Assembly (NCBI GenBank): GCA_038503075.1
Contig: JBCAML010000003.1
Coordinates: forward strand, 3,410,001 to 3,474,000
DNA: 64,000 nucleotides
Reading direction: 5' to 3'
DNA from: Gyromitra esculenta
Taxonomy: Eukaryota; Ascomycota; Pezizomycetes; Pezizales; Discinaceae
The notes below the pieces were generated by a model, which was not told the origin of the DNA, did not search any database, and worked only from the letters and a program-made list of their open reading frames with translations. How positions within the stretch are numbered: the first letter of the stretch is position 1; each line of letters begins with the position of its first letter. This document shows, piece by piece, positions 38,301-50,457 of the stretch. A program made the position numbers and the translations under genes.

Positions 38301-40602
38301 TCTTCGGGATAGACGTTTTCAAGCCATTCTATTGGCCTGTGACGCCTTGAGAGACTTAGTATTTAGTAATAATAAGCTCCTAAGACATTTCTCCACTCCC
38401 GTTAAAAAAAAGCCTTTCAGTACCCTACTGAGCGATTTTAAGCTAAGTAATTAGGGAATTGCGAGTGATAGTATGTGATCTAGAAAACCTAGATCCATTA
38501 TCACCCCAATCATATGACAAACCATACTATACATTTTAGACAATTTATAACCTAAGTACCAAAGCATGAAAGTTTATCTCTGGGGACGCTTTGCACATGT
38601 TTACACACAGTATTTACTAACAAGTACGAGTGATAGTATATGAACATTAACAAATAGTATATACACTGAGCATATGCATCATTGTCAAAGATAACGGGGA
38701 AAGCACCAGGGTTCAGTATAATATCTCTAGGTTAATATATATTCTATTACCACTGAATCTTCCGTTGGAATGCCAAACTCCCTTAGGTTAGCAATAAAAA
38801 GGTGGGACAAAGGTTAGAGATGTGGTAACTTCTTATCTATTGGTAATTTAGCAGGTAAATGGGATTGGAGGAGTTACCAAAGCGTCAAACTCGCTCCAAA
38901 TCCTAGAGCCTTTGGAATCTCCTTAACTAACTAATAGATCTCAGATAAAATAGATTCCTTAATTAATTGATACTACAAATAAACTTCCATAGCGTGAGCT
39001 AGTAATGAACCAATTTTCACGTTCAAATTACCCACATATATATATATATATATATATATATGTACGTGGCAATACAAGAACGCCTCGGAGATGTTCCGAT
39101 AAATGTACTTCAGATGCTGATGTGCGTATACGTGTACGTCTGTTGGAGACGTATCCCTAAATGCATTTCCTCACAATTCCGCTGTCAGATTACCAGTGCT
39201 AGTTCCAAGAGCCCAAATACATTCTATTTGATGTGATTATAGTTTAGATGCAACAGTCGTAATCAAAATCGGGTCGGCCGATTTAGAATTAATCCCAACG
39301 TTAACCATAATAGCTCCAAACGAATACTGCAGCTGTGTTATCTCGCAGATAATGAACACAACGGGTTGGACGAAATCATAATGCTTAAATAAAAAGCGCC
39401 ATATCTAGAAATCGAATGCCTGTTTAGGAATTCGAAACAATTTCCGATACTTTCAGGTAGCTTGGCGAGTTCTCTGAAGGCCAACTGTAAACTGCATTTG
39501 CCTAGACGGACCCGGCTGTGTTCATTATTCGTGAGATAATACAGTACACTCTCCAACAGATAGTCAGAGTGCTTATCGTTACATTTTGACAGGGCCTCAG
39601 AGTGTTCGTATATTCACATCAAATTTCAAGCCCGAAGACGGATTTTGGATATCAATAGAGCCAGCGAATGATTGCATAATCTCGAACTTGGCCTCTCTAA
39701 AAAAATTTCGTCAGTTATATTCATCCTATCCATCCATGCGCCGCGGTTTTGAATTTTACAAAGGGCATACACGTAAAAATGCATTAGTGAGTTCATATAC
39801 ATAGACGTGTGTAAAGAGGGTCAGATGAATAAATAGTTGGGTGTTCCATGTCGATGATATGTAACCCATACAATATGATATATAGGATAAACTTGGTTCA
39901 TGAAAAAGAATAAAGGAATAAGGGGATAGTGTATCTGGATGGATATCGAATTATAATAAGTTGTCTGCGGATGTTTTGTGGGTGTTTGCCTTGGGCGGGG
40001 CATATTAACAGCTCCTCGTGGGTACTTTTGTTTTTTCCCAAGCACATAACGCACTTGTAGCCGTTCACTGAAGTTTAAAATAAATCTGCAGGCTCTCATT
40101 CGTCATATTGTGTGGGCGGGCACCGACGTTATCGATTCGGGCATTCCCGGAATCCCGCAGCGATCGATGGTATAAAATGGACCCTGGCAATTGGATCGAC
40201 TATGGCAAGTACGATTCTCGATAGGCGAGCCCATCTTGCAGCAGACCGTAACCGAGACTGAAGGCTACTAGTCTATCTAGCACTAGGATAGCAGGCTTAC
40301 TTTATCGCAAAAGCAATCATGAGCTGGCAGACACAATCTCCAAGAACTAGAACCGCTCAGAAAAATCTAATGAGAATCTATCTGTGATTCATTCTTCATC
40401 CCACCCAAAAGTACATGGGTTCGGTACAAGATCATCTAATCGAACATTTGTTTCAACAAAACAGGAAAGGTATTGACGTATCTACCTTCACCTAAGCTAA
40501 AACGGTTTAAGAAAGAAAAAGCAAGAATAAAAACGAGAAATCCCAACCCTATCCACCCATCCCACCAACAGAACAAAGAGAAGACCAAGGTAATTGAACA
40601 AT
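29389..40602. other. 11.2-kb gene desert
   Basis: I find no convincing gene on either strand; open frames are all short and lack family motifs. Its left end holds the promoter of the 1339-aa gene. Simple repeats include ATAG units near 34542-34565 and a TA run at 39034-39061. There is an 11-bp inverted repeat (37338-37348 and 37408-37418) and a 40-bp imperfect hairpin at 38464-38503. TACATGTA palindromes recur (near 36077, 36420, 36903 and 37133). The stretch may be decayed mobile DNA, but no transposase or reverse transcriptase motif is visible. Confidence 0.55.
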
Positions 40603-42092
40603 TTACTCGTCGAGACCACCGCAGATAGTCTCAATCATAATACCAGTGATCTGGTAAGGGCAAGCATTGGATGCCGGGCGACGGTCCTCAAAGTATCCGT
40701 AACCTTCCTTGGCGCAAGATCTGGGGATACGAATTGACGAGCCACGGTCGGCAACACCGTACGAGAATGAGTCGATAGAGCCAGTCTCATGTCTACCCGT
40801 AAGACGGAGGGTGTTGTCGTCGCCGTAGACGGCAATATGCTCCATATGACGCTTGGCGAGCTTTCCAATAGCCTCCTCAATGTATTTCATTCCACCCTCT
40901 TTCCTCATTGCCTCAGTGGAAACGTTGGTGTGAAGTCCAGAACCGTTCCAGTCACCACTATACGCTATTAGCAACTTGTATATACTAAATCTGTAGTGCG
41001 GTACCTACGGGATAGGCTTAGGGTGGAAAGAAATCTTGACACCAAACTCCTCAGCGACGCGGTGAAGTAGATAGCGAGAAATCCACAAATGGTCACCCAC
41101 TGACGAAAAGGGTTAGTAAAATTTCCCGAAGTTGAATGAGGCTATAAATGGCTTACTCTCAATCCCTTCACAGGGTCCAACTTGGAACTCCCACTGAGAT
41201 GGGAGAACCTCAGCGTTGATACCGGAGATTTTAATTCCAGCATACAAGCAAGCACGGTAGTGGGCCTCGACAATATCACGGCAATATACCTTGCCAGTAC
41301 CGACACCACAGTAGTATGGGCCCTGAGGACCTGGGAAACCACCCTTGGGCCATCCGTATGGCTGGCCATACTCATCGAAGAGAGTATACTCCTGCTCAAG
41401 ACCAAACCAAGGCTTTTGGTCCTTGTGAGCCTCCATGAGTTTGGCACATTCGTGGCGGTAGTTGAATTTGTTGGGTGCACCATCCGAGTTCCAGCACTCA
41501 GCCAATACAAGGATGTTGTCACCGCGACGGAATGGATCAGGGAACATGGCAACAGGGCGAAGATAGACGTCAGAGTCTTCACCCGGAGCCTGGGCGGTTG
41601 AAGAACCGTCAAAGTTCCATTCGGGAAGGTCCTCGATGGAAGCAGGGGCTTTCTCGAGAGTCTATTATGATAAATATGGTTAGTTTTATGATAAATGTAT
41701 TTTGGGGGCTAAATATGTTATTGATCCCAAACGGTAACTTATCACTGGAATGTGATTTTGGTGGGGGCGGGGTAGGGTTGCGATCACGATAAGGGGAGCA
41801 CCACACAAAGAAATTCCACAAACCTTGGTCTTACTCCTCACACCATTCGATCCATCAATCCAGATGTACTCAGCCTGTACAATGCCCTTCTGGTCGAGAT
41901 CAAGGTATTTCAGAAGCTGCGATAAAAGTTAGTTTCACAGAACTCGTAGCGATCAAACTAGGAGCAGCAGGGAAAACTGACATTGGCGGTGTTGGAGATA
42001 GTTGTTGACTCAGCCTGAAGAAAAATAAGTTAGTAGGCCGCTAAAAGGCTCCATAGCAGATACAGAGAAGAAGCTGAAAGATGACTGACCAT
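40603..42092 (-). CDS. glnA: Glutamine synthetase, eukaryotic type, 359 aa
   Basis: It joins ammonium to glutamate using ATP and is the main route of nitrogen assimilation. Six exons: 42090-42092, 41982-42014, 41824-41916, 41157-41661, 41009-41099 and 40603-40957 (1080 nt). Exon 1 is the ATG alone, followed by a 75-bp intron with a TACTAAC branch; exon 2 continues [11 protein letters not shown]. Family motifs are complete: [60 protein letters not shown] and the ATP-site region RGSSIRIPR. The length matches other fungal glutamine synthetases. A TATA-like TTTATATA lies about 125 bp upstream, and one HGATAR element (possible AreA-type GATA factor site) is at 42406-42411; a single site may be chance. 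Confidence 0.96.
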
Positions 42093-42214
42093 GATGAGAA
42101 TGTGGTGGAAGGGTATCTAGAATAGCAAAGAGAAAATGAAGAATGTTGTAGAGGTAGGAAGCTATGAGCTCAAGGTTTGATGATGGGAGCAAGAAGAAGG
42201 GCGGGAGAGAGGAG

Positions 42215-42222
42215 TATATAAA
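42215..42222 (-). promoter_or_regulatory. TATA-like element upstream of glutamine synthetase
   Basis: The sequence is TTTATATA on the gene strand (TATATAAA on the other), about 125 bp before the start codon and followed by a purine-rich leader on the plus strand. Assigned from position and match only. Confidence 0.35.
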
Positions 42223-43264
42223 GCAAAGCAGGAAGGGGAAGAAAGCGTGGTTGTAGAGGAGACCGAGATGCCGTGCAAGTTTGCAGACCAGCCAGGGGGA
42301 CCACAGTCTGTCGGTTACGTGTGCGGGAAAAAAAAGAAACTTTCTTTTTTTAGCGTGGGCCCTCCCTTACACTAGTCTGGGGTGGGGGGTGAGATTTTCC
42401 ATCACCGATAAGTCCCCAAGAGTCAAGACATAACCAACAGGTCTCGTTTTTTGTGTGCTGCAACATGCTTTTCTCAAGAGCCCAGTGCGTCCAGAGCTTC
42501 TTCTTCTTGGAGGTATCGCCATACTAAGCGAAGCATCAAGGTCCCGCTTCAACTTACTAGAGATCTCGTACCCTCAAAATATACATTCCCACAGCAGCTT
42601 GCGTGTCACGCTTAGCTATCTACCGACCACAGAGTATATGCAGTACTTTTTGCCTGCCTATTACTATCCTCGTCTTGTCCCACGTGAGTTATTATTCTTG
42701 TCCTCTGCCCCCGCAAATCTTTCCACGAAGATACTTGAAAGACACCGGTCAGCAAAGATTATGTTGTATCAGATTCCTTATCGACCACCCTCGGCAAATA
42801 TTGTATGCCGATAGAAAAATAAAATAAAAAACCGAATGTTGAGGGCACGAATCATCAGTTCGTGGTCAAAAATACCCAACAAATGAGTTTTTCTTTTCAG
42901 TCACCAACTTAACGACCTTACGACCAGGTTCAACAATCTAAGATCTAACCAGATATGGATCTACAGCAAGTATTTTTGAGGTCTTGTTTCGGTGGCGGGC
43001 CTGGAGGTGGCACACGATTCGATTGTTTCCATCAGACGGTCTCATCCCAGATTTCATTTCTAACCCCTCTCTTCAACTCTGCAACCCCGCGATGCAGGGA
43101 GGGTTTGACAAAATCGGGTCTGATAGCGATGGTGTCCCCCATTCTCCCGAAGATTGCTGCCTTATCAGCTACAACCTCTTTGGCGTCTGTGTATGATAAG
43201 ACATCTTCAACTTCCCATCTCGCAGAAACAGATAAATAACATAAACATCAAACGTAAAAACGAG

Positions 43265-43617
43265 TTACAGCTTGTCAACGAGGCCTTTAAAGACCAACTG
43301 CTTGCCCTGACCGCTTAGGGCAGTGGGGGAGAAGATAATGTTTCTCGTCAAACACTTGACATAGACCCTTGCATCTGGTGAGACTCCCAAGTCTCATGGT
43401 GATCTCAGGAACACAGCACAGCTTTCCTGAAGCCTTCCAGAAGCTCTGATCCTTTATGCGGACACATCGTTGGGCTAGTTACCCTATGATAGCCATTCCC
43501 GTCCTCCGTTGCCCCTGACCGGTATTCCTTTGTTGAGAGCCGAGCAGCCAATAGAAATAAATCTATTACGGCATCACTTCTTGGTAGCTTGGGAGCTTGT
43601 ACCTGCGCCGCAGCCAT
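43265..43617 (-). pseudogene. Possible degraded or very small gene
   Basis: An ATG at 43615-43617 starts a frame with natural-looking composition (DAVIDLFLLAARLSTKEYR). A second frame about 220 bp further on ends in a similarly protein-like stretch (RNIIFSPTALSGQGKQLVF) before a TAA at 43265-43267. I could not find one splice pattern that joins them in frame. They may be two exons of a small gene, remains of a dead one, or chance. No family is assigned with confidence. Confidence 0.2.
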
Positions 43618-44589
43618 TCTATAAACAACACGAATTCTAGTATTGCTACCCGGTAAAAGGGCTTACCCGAGCAATCCGAATTCACTCAGTAGAAACCTAG
43701 AAATATGTATACGAGAATCCGAAGAAATATATCTGGGAAAATAATAAGCTTACTTTGCCTACTAAGAGCCTAATTTCGCATCTAACATAGGAATTCACGA
43801 TACCAACTCCTTGGCGCCACCAGTATGCGGCGCTAGGGCGCTGTCGTGTGAACATCTTCTCCTTACTTGTGCAGTCAGCCATACCGGGTTTCGGGGAATA
43901 TCCCCGCCACGACCTCAAGCTCACTCCCAGACAATATCTCTAGATTTCACACGAGGGTTTTTTGCCAACAATGCTGGCTGTGTTCGACACAGAAATAGAT
44001 CGATTATCCGGCCCGTGTCTCGTCTGTAAATTCCTGAAGCAAAAGGTGTGTATCTACTGCATCGTTCTGTGGTAATTGATGTGTATGGGTTTCCACGTCG
44101 GCGGTGTAAAGCGTGTCTAGCCGGACATGATGTCAGGAGCTCTTAGCTCTACATATGAAAAATGAGACGTGGCCTAGAAGTTAATAAGATTCTCTAGGCT
44201 GTAGTAAGGTATAGAAAACAAACTTGTGAGTATGTTTTCCCTAGTATTTTGGGAAACGCGTTTGCAAACGTTATTTCTAACTTTGTACCGTGCCCCGTAC
44301 CTGCATTTTGCCAAGCCTACATCTTTTGCGGGGATCTGATAAGAAGCTGATAAGGAACTTCTGGTGTTGAGGTAGTGAAACATCAGACCATTCGCTGTTT
44401 CTAACCTCCCATAGGATTTGTTTCATACGCGCTCCCATTCAACGAAAGATTAAAATAATATGCAGACATGTAAGCTTTGGGGGCACCGGGATAACATGTC
44501 ACATTTGCGGGAACTGGCAATGATTGATGGGTAACGAACTGACAATACATATATGTAGCCGATAGTCTGATTACTCTTCCAAGCTCAAC

Positions 44590-44785
44590 TACATGTACAG
44601 TGCCAAAAAGGGGGATGTGATTGGTACAGCATTTTTATGGTATTCTAAAAAATGCTGGATTAATTCTGGAGCGCTACGGAATTTTTCAGCAAATGCAGCC
44701 GCGCTCCAGAGTTAATCCAACATTTTCTAAAAATACGGTAGTAGATCCACCCCATTTTTTGGTACTGTACATACGTACATGTATA
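44590..44785. repeat. Hairpin-forming inverted-repeat element (MITE-like)
   Basis: The left arm (about 44590-44674) and right arm (about 44701-44785) are imperfect reverse complements, meeting around a loop of about 26 bases. The inner ends pair best: GGATTAATTCTGGAGCGC against GCGCTCCAGAGTTAATCC. Outer parts contain matching ACAGT-CCAAAAA and ACATGTAC blocks. The structure suits a small non-autonomous transposable element or a hairpin RNA source. No open frame lies inside it. No clear target-site duplication was identified. Confidence 0.65.
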
Positions 44786-47302
44786 CATGTGCTGAGCTTT
44801 TCCTATGGCTACATGTACATGTAATTAGGGTATTTTCTAACCATCAATTAACAGAATACAAGTTTTTGAAGACCATATCATATGGATTAAGCTTGCCGAA
44901 ACTGACGGTTGGCAAACATGCTTTCTTAAACAAGGAGCTATGATTTAAATTTTGGCAATTATTTTATGTCAGGTACATGTAGCTATTAGGTACATGGGTT
45001 TGTTTGCTCATCCCACACATCCGGATCCCCGCGTTTGCTCCCACGTTAGACTTATGCTTACTTACTAATACCGCATACATAAACATTAGTAAATCTTAAA
45101 CACCTAACCAAATGCAAAGTAAATACCATTGAAAACTCTGGTTGTCGCGCGCAAAAACAAGCAAGGAATTCCTTGCATGTGAAACTATCGGTACCGTAAT
45201 AACTTAAATCATCGTTGTACAAGAGGAATAATCCGGGCGGGTCCGATTACGATTCGGCTTCCCCCCCACGTTTTAACTCCACATAACGAACCAGTCAGCC
45301 GGTAAACAAAAACATGCTGATAATCGGCGGCCGCTAGGTTGAGTTCTTAACCTGCCCTATTCACTAATTTTGTTTTCCACGCTCTTACATACGTGCAGAT
45401 TCGATAATGTTGGAGGTGTGAAAATTTATCTCCACCTTTTTGGACGTGGGATTTTGTGGAGAATCGAATCATCCATGTACGTTAGCCGCGGCCCTGGCGG
45501 GATGGTTTTTTTCCCTAGGTTTACTTTTTTTCCCCATCACGATCTTATACTGCTGATCGGGCTCGGTAGAGTTTCCGGAGACCAAATTCAGACCAGGGGG
45601 ACATTTGTTTATGTACTCAATCTTGCTAGAAGTATTTTATTACTTTCGTTTTGTACGTGATATATCGATGAGGTAGATCTCGATAGGGGAGTTGTAGATG
45701 TGGCTGGCATGAAGAGTAAGTATTTTGGTTAAGGCCCGCTCTTTTCCCCACATGCTGGGCTCCCAATAGGAAAGCTTCCGCACAATCTCGATGATTATGG
45801 TGGTGGGACCACGCGTGGTCTAGATGTGGGGTCGTCACGTGACTTTAGTGTTTGAAGTCTTTTGATAACCTGAAGCCCTGACTGAGATTGATTCATAGTG
45901 AGACAAAATATATCTGCTATATCCCACGAGTAACTATAGGTGTTGAGTTTTTAGCCAAATAGACAACCTTTTCGTAAATATGCCTCAGCTATACTGGCCA
46001 CAAGCCCGCACAAACTCGGTATCACAATCAGGAAAAGCTCACATGCGCTGTTCTTATCTGCCAAAACTGTTTGAGCACTGCAGTCAGTTCGTGAGTGGGA
46101 ACACACTTGTACAAAGTGGACAGTTTCAACCGTAAGTGACCACCTACTGTGGAACGTTAATTTCTCGGGCCTAATATAAGTGTTTGCGGGGTATAGGGGG
46201 CTACCCATGATCAAGCATTGCATTTATTATTCGTCCGTTTGGGATTTGTAGAGACTCAAAGGCTGAGTATGAATTAGTGAGGTTACCCCTGAGTGAGATT
46301 CTTATAAAACTATAACGGTGTCACTGCAAGTACATGGAAATTTCATATTAGAGCGCAATATAAAGAGAAAGGGTTAAAAAGTTGAGTTTGATAGCATACC
46401 AAGTTGCAATCGAGTGTACATGTAGTTATAGCTGCTTATACTTTTGTTAAAGAGCGACAGGTATTTTAAGGTCTCCACTTAACCCTATGTGCTTTCATAT
46501 CTGCGGAGTCTAGGAACGGGTACGTGTGGCTGTTGGAAGATGGGCTAGACATACCAGTTGTGGTTTCAAGCTACCCGCGAAATAACTTTCGAGGATGGTA
46601 ATAGGACCCGCGAAATTAGCTGCTAACCATGATCACCGTGGAAATTCTTTGATAAATTAAAATTTATATGAGAACTAGATTCTGGTTTCCCTTTTACCAA
46701 AATTTGATTTCTTGTTCTACAAGAAACTTACGATGACTTTTGACACTCGCCGCTTCCACTCCTAGTGATTTGCCTGGGGATCAAGTTGGGGAGGGCCTAA
46801 GTGCTCCGCATAATCTAGATGAGTGTATCACTACTCTCACGAGGGACTGGAAGTATTGCTCTTCGTAGGTGAGTCTGTATAATACTATTTATGGAGCAGG
46901 AGCTATTAGAAACCGAAATTCCAGCCTGTAAGCCTTTCATGATCAGTGAGGTGGAGACCGTTGAGTATACATTAGATCCTACTTTGTGGCTGGTAGCCCA
47001 TTATGATTATGTATATCCGTCTACGAGTTGGTGGTCATTAGTTCCTGGAGAAATAACTGACGGTTTCCCAACTCAGTATTTCTGTAGGAATATTGGGGAA
47101 ATTTCCACAATATGATTGGTGGTTAGTTTTGGTTGAATTCTCGCTATGACCTCCTCATCAATCAGCCTCTTAATTTCCCGCTACCCGTATCCTGGTGTAC
47201 CGAGTAGATTCCATCTTCGACATCACGTCGATCGGTACAACTGAAGACCTCTATGTCCAGTATATCCTCGTTTATCCGCTCAGTCAGTCAAGTGTAATCA
47301 AC

Positions 47303-50300
47303 ATGGAACAGGCGACTACCAATATTGTGAATATTACTTCCTCTAGGTCATCAATTGATGCCTGTGAAGCTCCAGAATGGTTGCAAGGATCCATTCTTGC
47401 GATCGAGAGCCCTAGCGATAGCGAGAATGAAGAGGATGTGCATAGTGTTTACGAAATCGAAAGCGACCAAGATGAGAGAATTGAGAAGAGCGATATAGGC
47501 GTGATGAAGTACGGGCTTAGAAGTAAAAGGAGGGGGAGGCCTGTGGATTCCTCGAGCGAGAAAGATGATGATCACACGTCATCATCCCCCAAACGCCGCA
47601 GAACAGCCATTACTCGAAAACGAGCTCACGCTCAAAATGAGACTGTTAAAGTTTTCGTCCCTCCTGAAATATGGCTTAAGATATTCTCCTTCAGTCAGCC
47701 GACGTTCCTCGCTCAAGCGCGAGGGGTCTCTAAAGCCTTTAAAACCCTTATCGATGATGAAAAGGTCTGGAAGTGCGCGCGAATCCATCACTTTCCAGAG
47801 TATCCTGACCCTGTACTCGGGTTGAAGGAGTGGGAAATGTGGAACTTATACTTGGGTGTTGGCTGTATGATTTGCCATGCGCCAAAAATTAAGAAACGCT
47901 ACTGGCGTTTTAGGATTCGGTGCTGTGTGGATTGTTTGAAGCAGTGTACCATCAAGGTATTTGTCATTCCAACTCGCTTAGATATTGGTTGAGGGTACCA
48001 AGGAATTGCCATTGAATGCTAATATCGATATTTCATGACGTTAGGAATATCTTCTTAAAGAGAGGCCTGGATTCCAACCGCAGTGGATACAGTATTTGAT
48101 TCATGGTGCCTTAGATAGTATGTGCTTTTATTACTTGAAATTTGGAATGATAGCGGTACTTGGCTGTGAGAGACTAACCGTATCAGGTTGGGGAAATTGG
48201 ACGACACCATCTACAGGCCCTCATACATACTTCCAAAAGACATTTTGGCTAGACGATGTTAAAGTTCTTGAAATGAGAATGAGGCCTCACCTAGTCGCTG
48301 GGAAAATATTAAAAGCTGAGGCGCTGCAGGCTCAAAATGATATTAAAAAGATAGAAGATTTTGAGGCAAAGCGTTAGTCTTCGTAAACCGTAGCTATGCG
48401 TTAGTTTTGGATGCTGATTAAATATGATAGTTTCTAAAGAGAAGGGAAAAGGAACAGACTTGATTTGTCGCCAGCGATGTGTCGACATCAAAGAGAAATG
48501 CTCACATCTTGATCCACCATTTACGGACGCTATTCTATGTTATATTCCAGCATATCAATCTGCGATCAGGACTAGCCGTCCACTTACAGACAGATCATGG
48601 AAGATACTGCTCAAAAAGCTAGAGGCAGGACGAGAAGCAGCTGAACTCAAAATAGCTGAAGTCAAGAGGATGAAAAAAGAGATGGAGCTTTCTAGGAATG
48701 GTCATATGGCCAGTGCCCCTATGAAATCTTGGATTGATCTTTTTTTGTCGCAAAATGGTAGAGCTGTTGAGCGTGGATGTGAAGCTTCATTTGCGCTCCA
48801 AGCTTTGAATTACGTTCGAACGAGATGGTTTGCGAAGGGCGAAAGACGTATACCGTTGAGTATGGTTCAACTCCTATGGGACGAAAAGTTGAATAATATC
48901 CTTAACAAGCCAGGAAGAATTTTTATTTGTGCATTCTGCGATAAACGGCATGGACTAGATGCGGTTTTTAACCACATAACGGTGGTGCATTTCCGAGATA
49001 TGGGGTGGGCTGAAGTTTCTGGTGATACGCCTTTTAATTACTGGCGAAACCAGGAATGGCCGGCGGAATTACCAATACTCCCCTACGGCAAAATCTTTGA
49101 GGGCACAAAGCAGAGCATTTCAGGGGCTTCGAAGCCTAAACAAGCTCCCCCAAAGCTTAGGCAGGTTCTCCCGACCTTGAATGTTCCCGGACCGAGGATA
49201 GTTTTGTCAACAAAATTGGCTCCCGGACATAAGGCCATAAGGGAACACCATCAAACTCAAATGAACGAAATCCTTTCTAAAATCCAGAATTTTAAATCCA
49301 TTCCTGATAGTTACCGATTTTTTCTATGGTTTCGTCTGAGTATCACCTTATATCTACGGGAGTACAACCAACTTCCCAACCTCACGATCTTCGCGCTTGC
49401 TGCAGATATTACTCAACAACAGAGAAAAGAACCATTACTTAGGTCACTCCTTAAATGTGGCGTCTGCGGTGTTAATCAAACCCATAAGCGGAAACCATTC
49501 ATATGGCTTACTCTCGTTAGCCATTTCAACGCTCATTCGAATACCAAGGATCAGCCGTGGCCGGAGAAGTTGCTCATGTTTCCAAGTAGAGCGGATATTT
49601 TCAGGTTTTGTTCTCAGATCTCGGATCTGACTACTAGGAAGCAGTGGATTGAGATGGTGAAAGAGGCGGATAGTGATTTGGGGGCGATGTTAGATGATGG
49701 CATGCGGGTTGGGGGGGGGAAAAAGCGCCTTAAAGATATCCCTGAAGAGAAAGATAGCAAAGAAGTGGCCTTGCAGGGGAAGGATACACATCACTTGAGC
49801 AATTTGTGGCAGCCGATTAGACCTCGTCCAGAGAGGGTCAGGAGAGCTAGTTTTGGGGGTGTGAGCTTTGAAGCGAATAAGGAACAAGATCAAAAACCTG
49901 GACGCGAGTGGGAAAGAAGCGGTGGGGAAGATGTGAGGTGGAAGAGGGGGGGAGCAGATATGTCAGGTGGCCTGCAGTATAATATTCAACCCAAGGCTCA
50001 AGGTGATCGAGTATCTAGTCATAGGGATATCCGTATAAAGATGAAGCTGGTAGATCGAAGCCGAGAGGTCGAACCATTGCGAGAGCTGAAACGTGGATTT
50101 GAGTCGGAAAGGAGTAGTTGGGTGGAGCACGAGAAGAAAAGGCTGAGAGTTGGCCATGTATCACCGGTGCCGGGCAAATCAGATACCGCCACTTACAAGA
50201 ATATGCCTGTTCCTCAATTCTCAACTATTCTACCTCGAGAGATCGTCAAAATTTCGCGGCTCCTCGAAACCCCTAACAGGCACGTCAAAACTCCCCCAGC

Positions 50301-50457
50301 GATCCAAATAATGCCGGTAGAAACTCAGGTCATAGTAAAGCCCACCGAACACGTGTCCGACAGGTGTAAAGAACTCCTTGAGGTTTGTGAGATCAGAGAT
50401 AGGAGTTTGTCCCCAAGTATCGACGTGGATATTGAAGAGCTTTTCGCAGATGCTTGA
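47303..50457 (+). CDS. F-box protein with zinc-binding segments and AT-hook-like motif, 979 aa
   Basis: Four exons: 47303-47956, 48045-48117, 48187-48372 and 48431-50457 (2940 nt). The ATG at 47303 has a strong context. Residues 75-105 contain KRRGRP (AT-hook core) and SPKRRR, suggesting nuclear location and perhaps DNA contact. Residues about 116-160 are an F-box (FVPPEIWLKIFSF), the docking site for Skp1 in SCF ubiquitin ligases. A Cys cluster follows at about 184-212 (CMIC, CCVDC). Two C2H2-like segments lie further on (CAFCDKRHGLDAVFNH and CGVCGVNQTHK followed by VSHFNAH). The 69-bp second intron contains no stop and is a multiple of three, so its retention would add 23 residues. Splicing is preferred because of its GTATGT donor, CTAAC branch and CAG acceptor. 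The substrate is unknown. Confidence 0.75.

Larger units (their letters stand above)
42223..47302. other. Gene-poor 5-kb region with hairpin element and possible relics
   Basis: No gene here is convincing. It holds a roughly 195-bp hairpin-forming element (44590-44785) and a possible degraded gene on the minus strand at 43265-43617; each has its own entry. TACATGTA palindromes are dense around 44590-44990 and at 46420. A 74-codon open frame at 46891-47115 has no support beyond its ATG. Confidence 0.5.

Noticed and set aside
46891..47115. 74-codon open frame upstream of the F-box gene
   Set aside because: It has an ATG but no motif, and such a length is expected by chance in AT-rich spacer.
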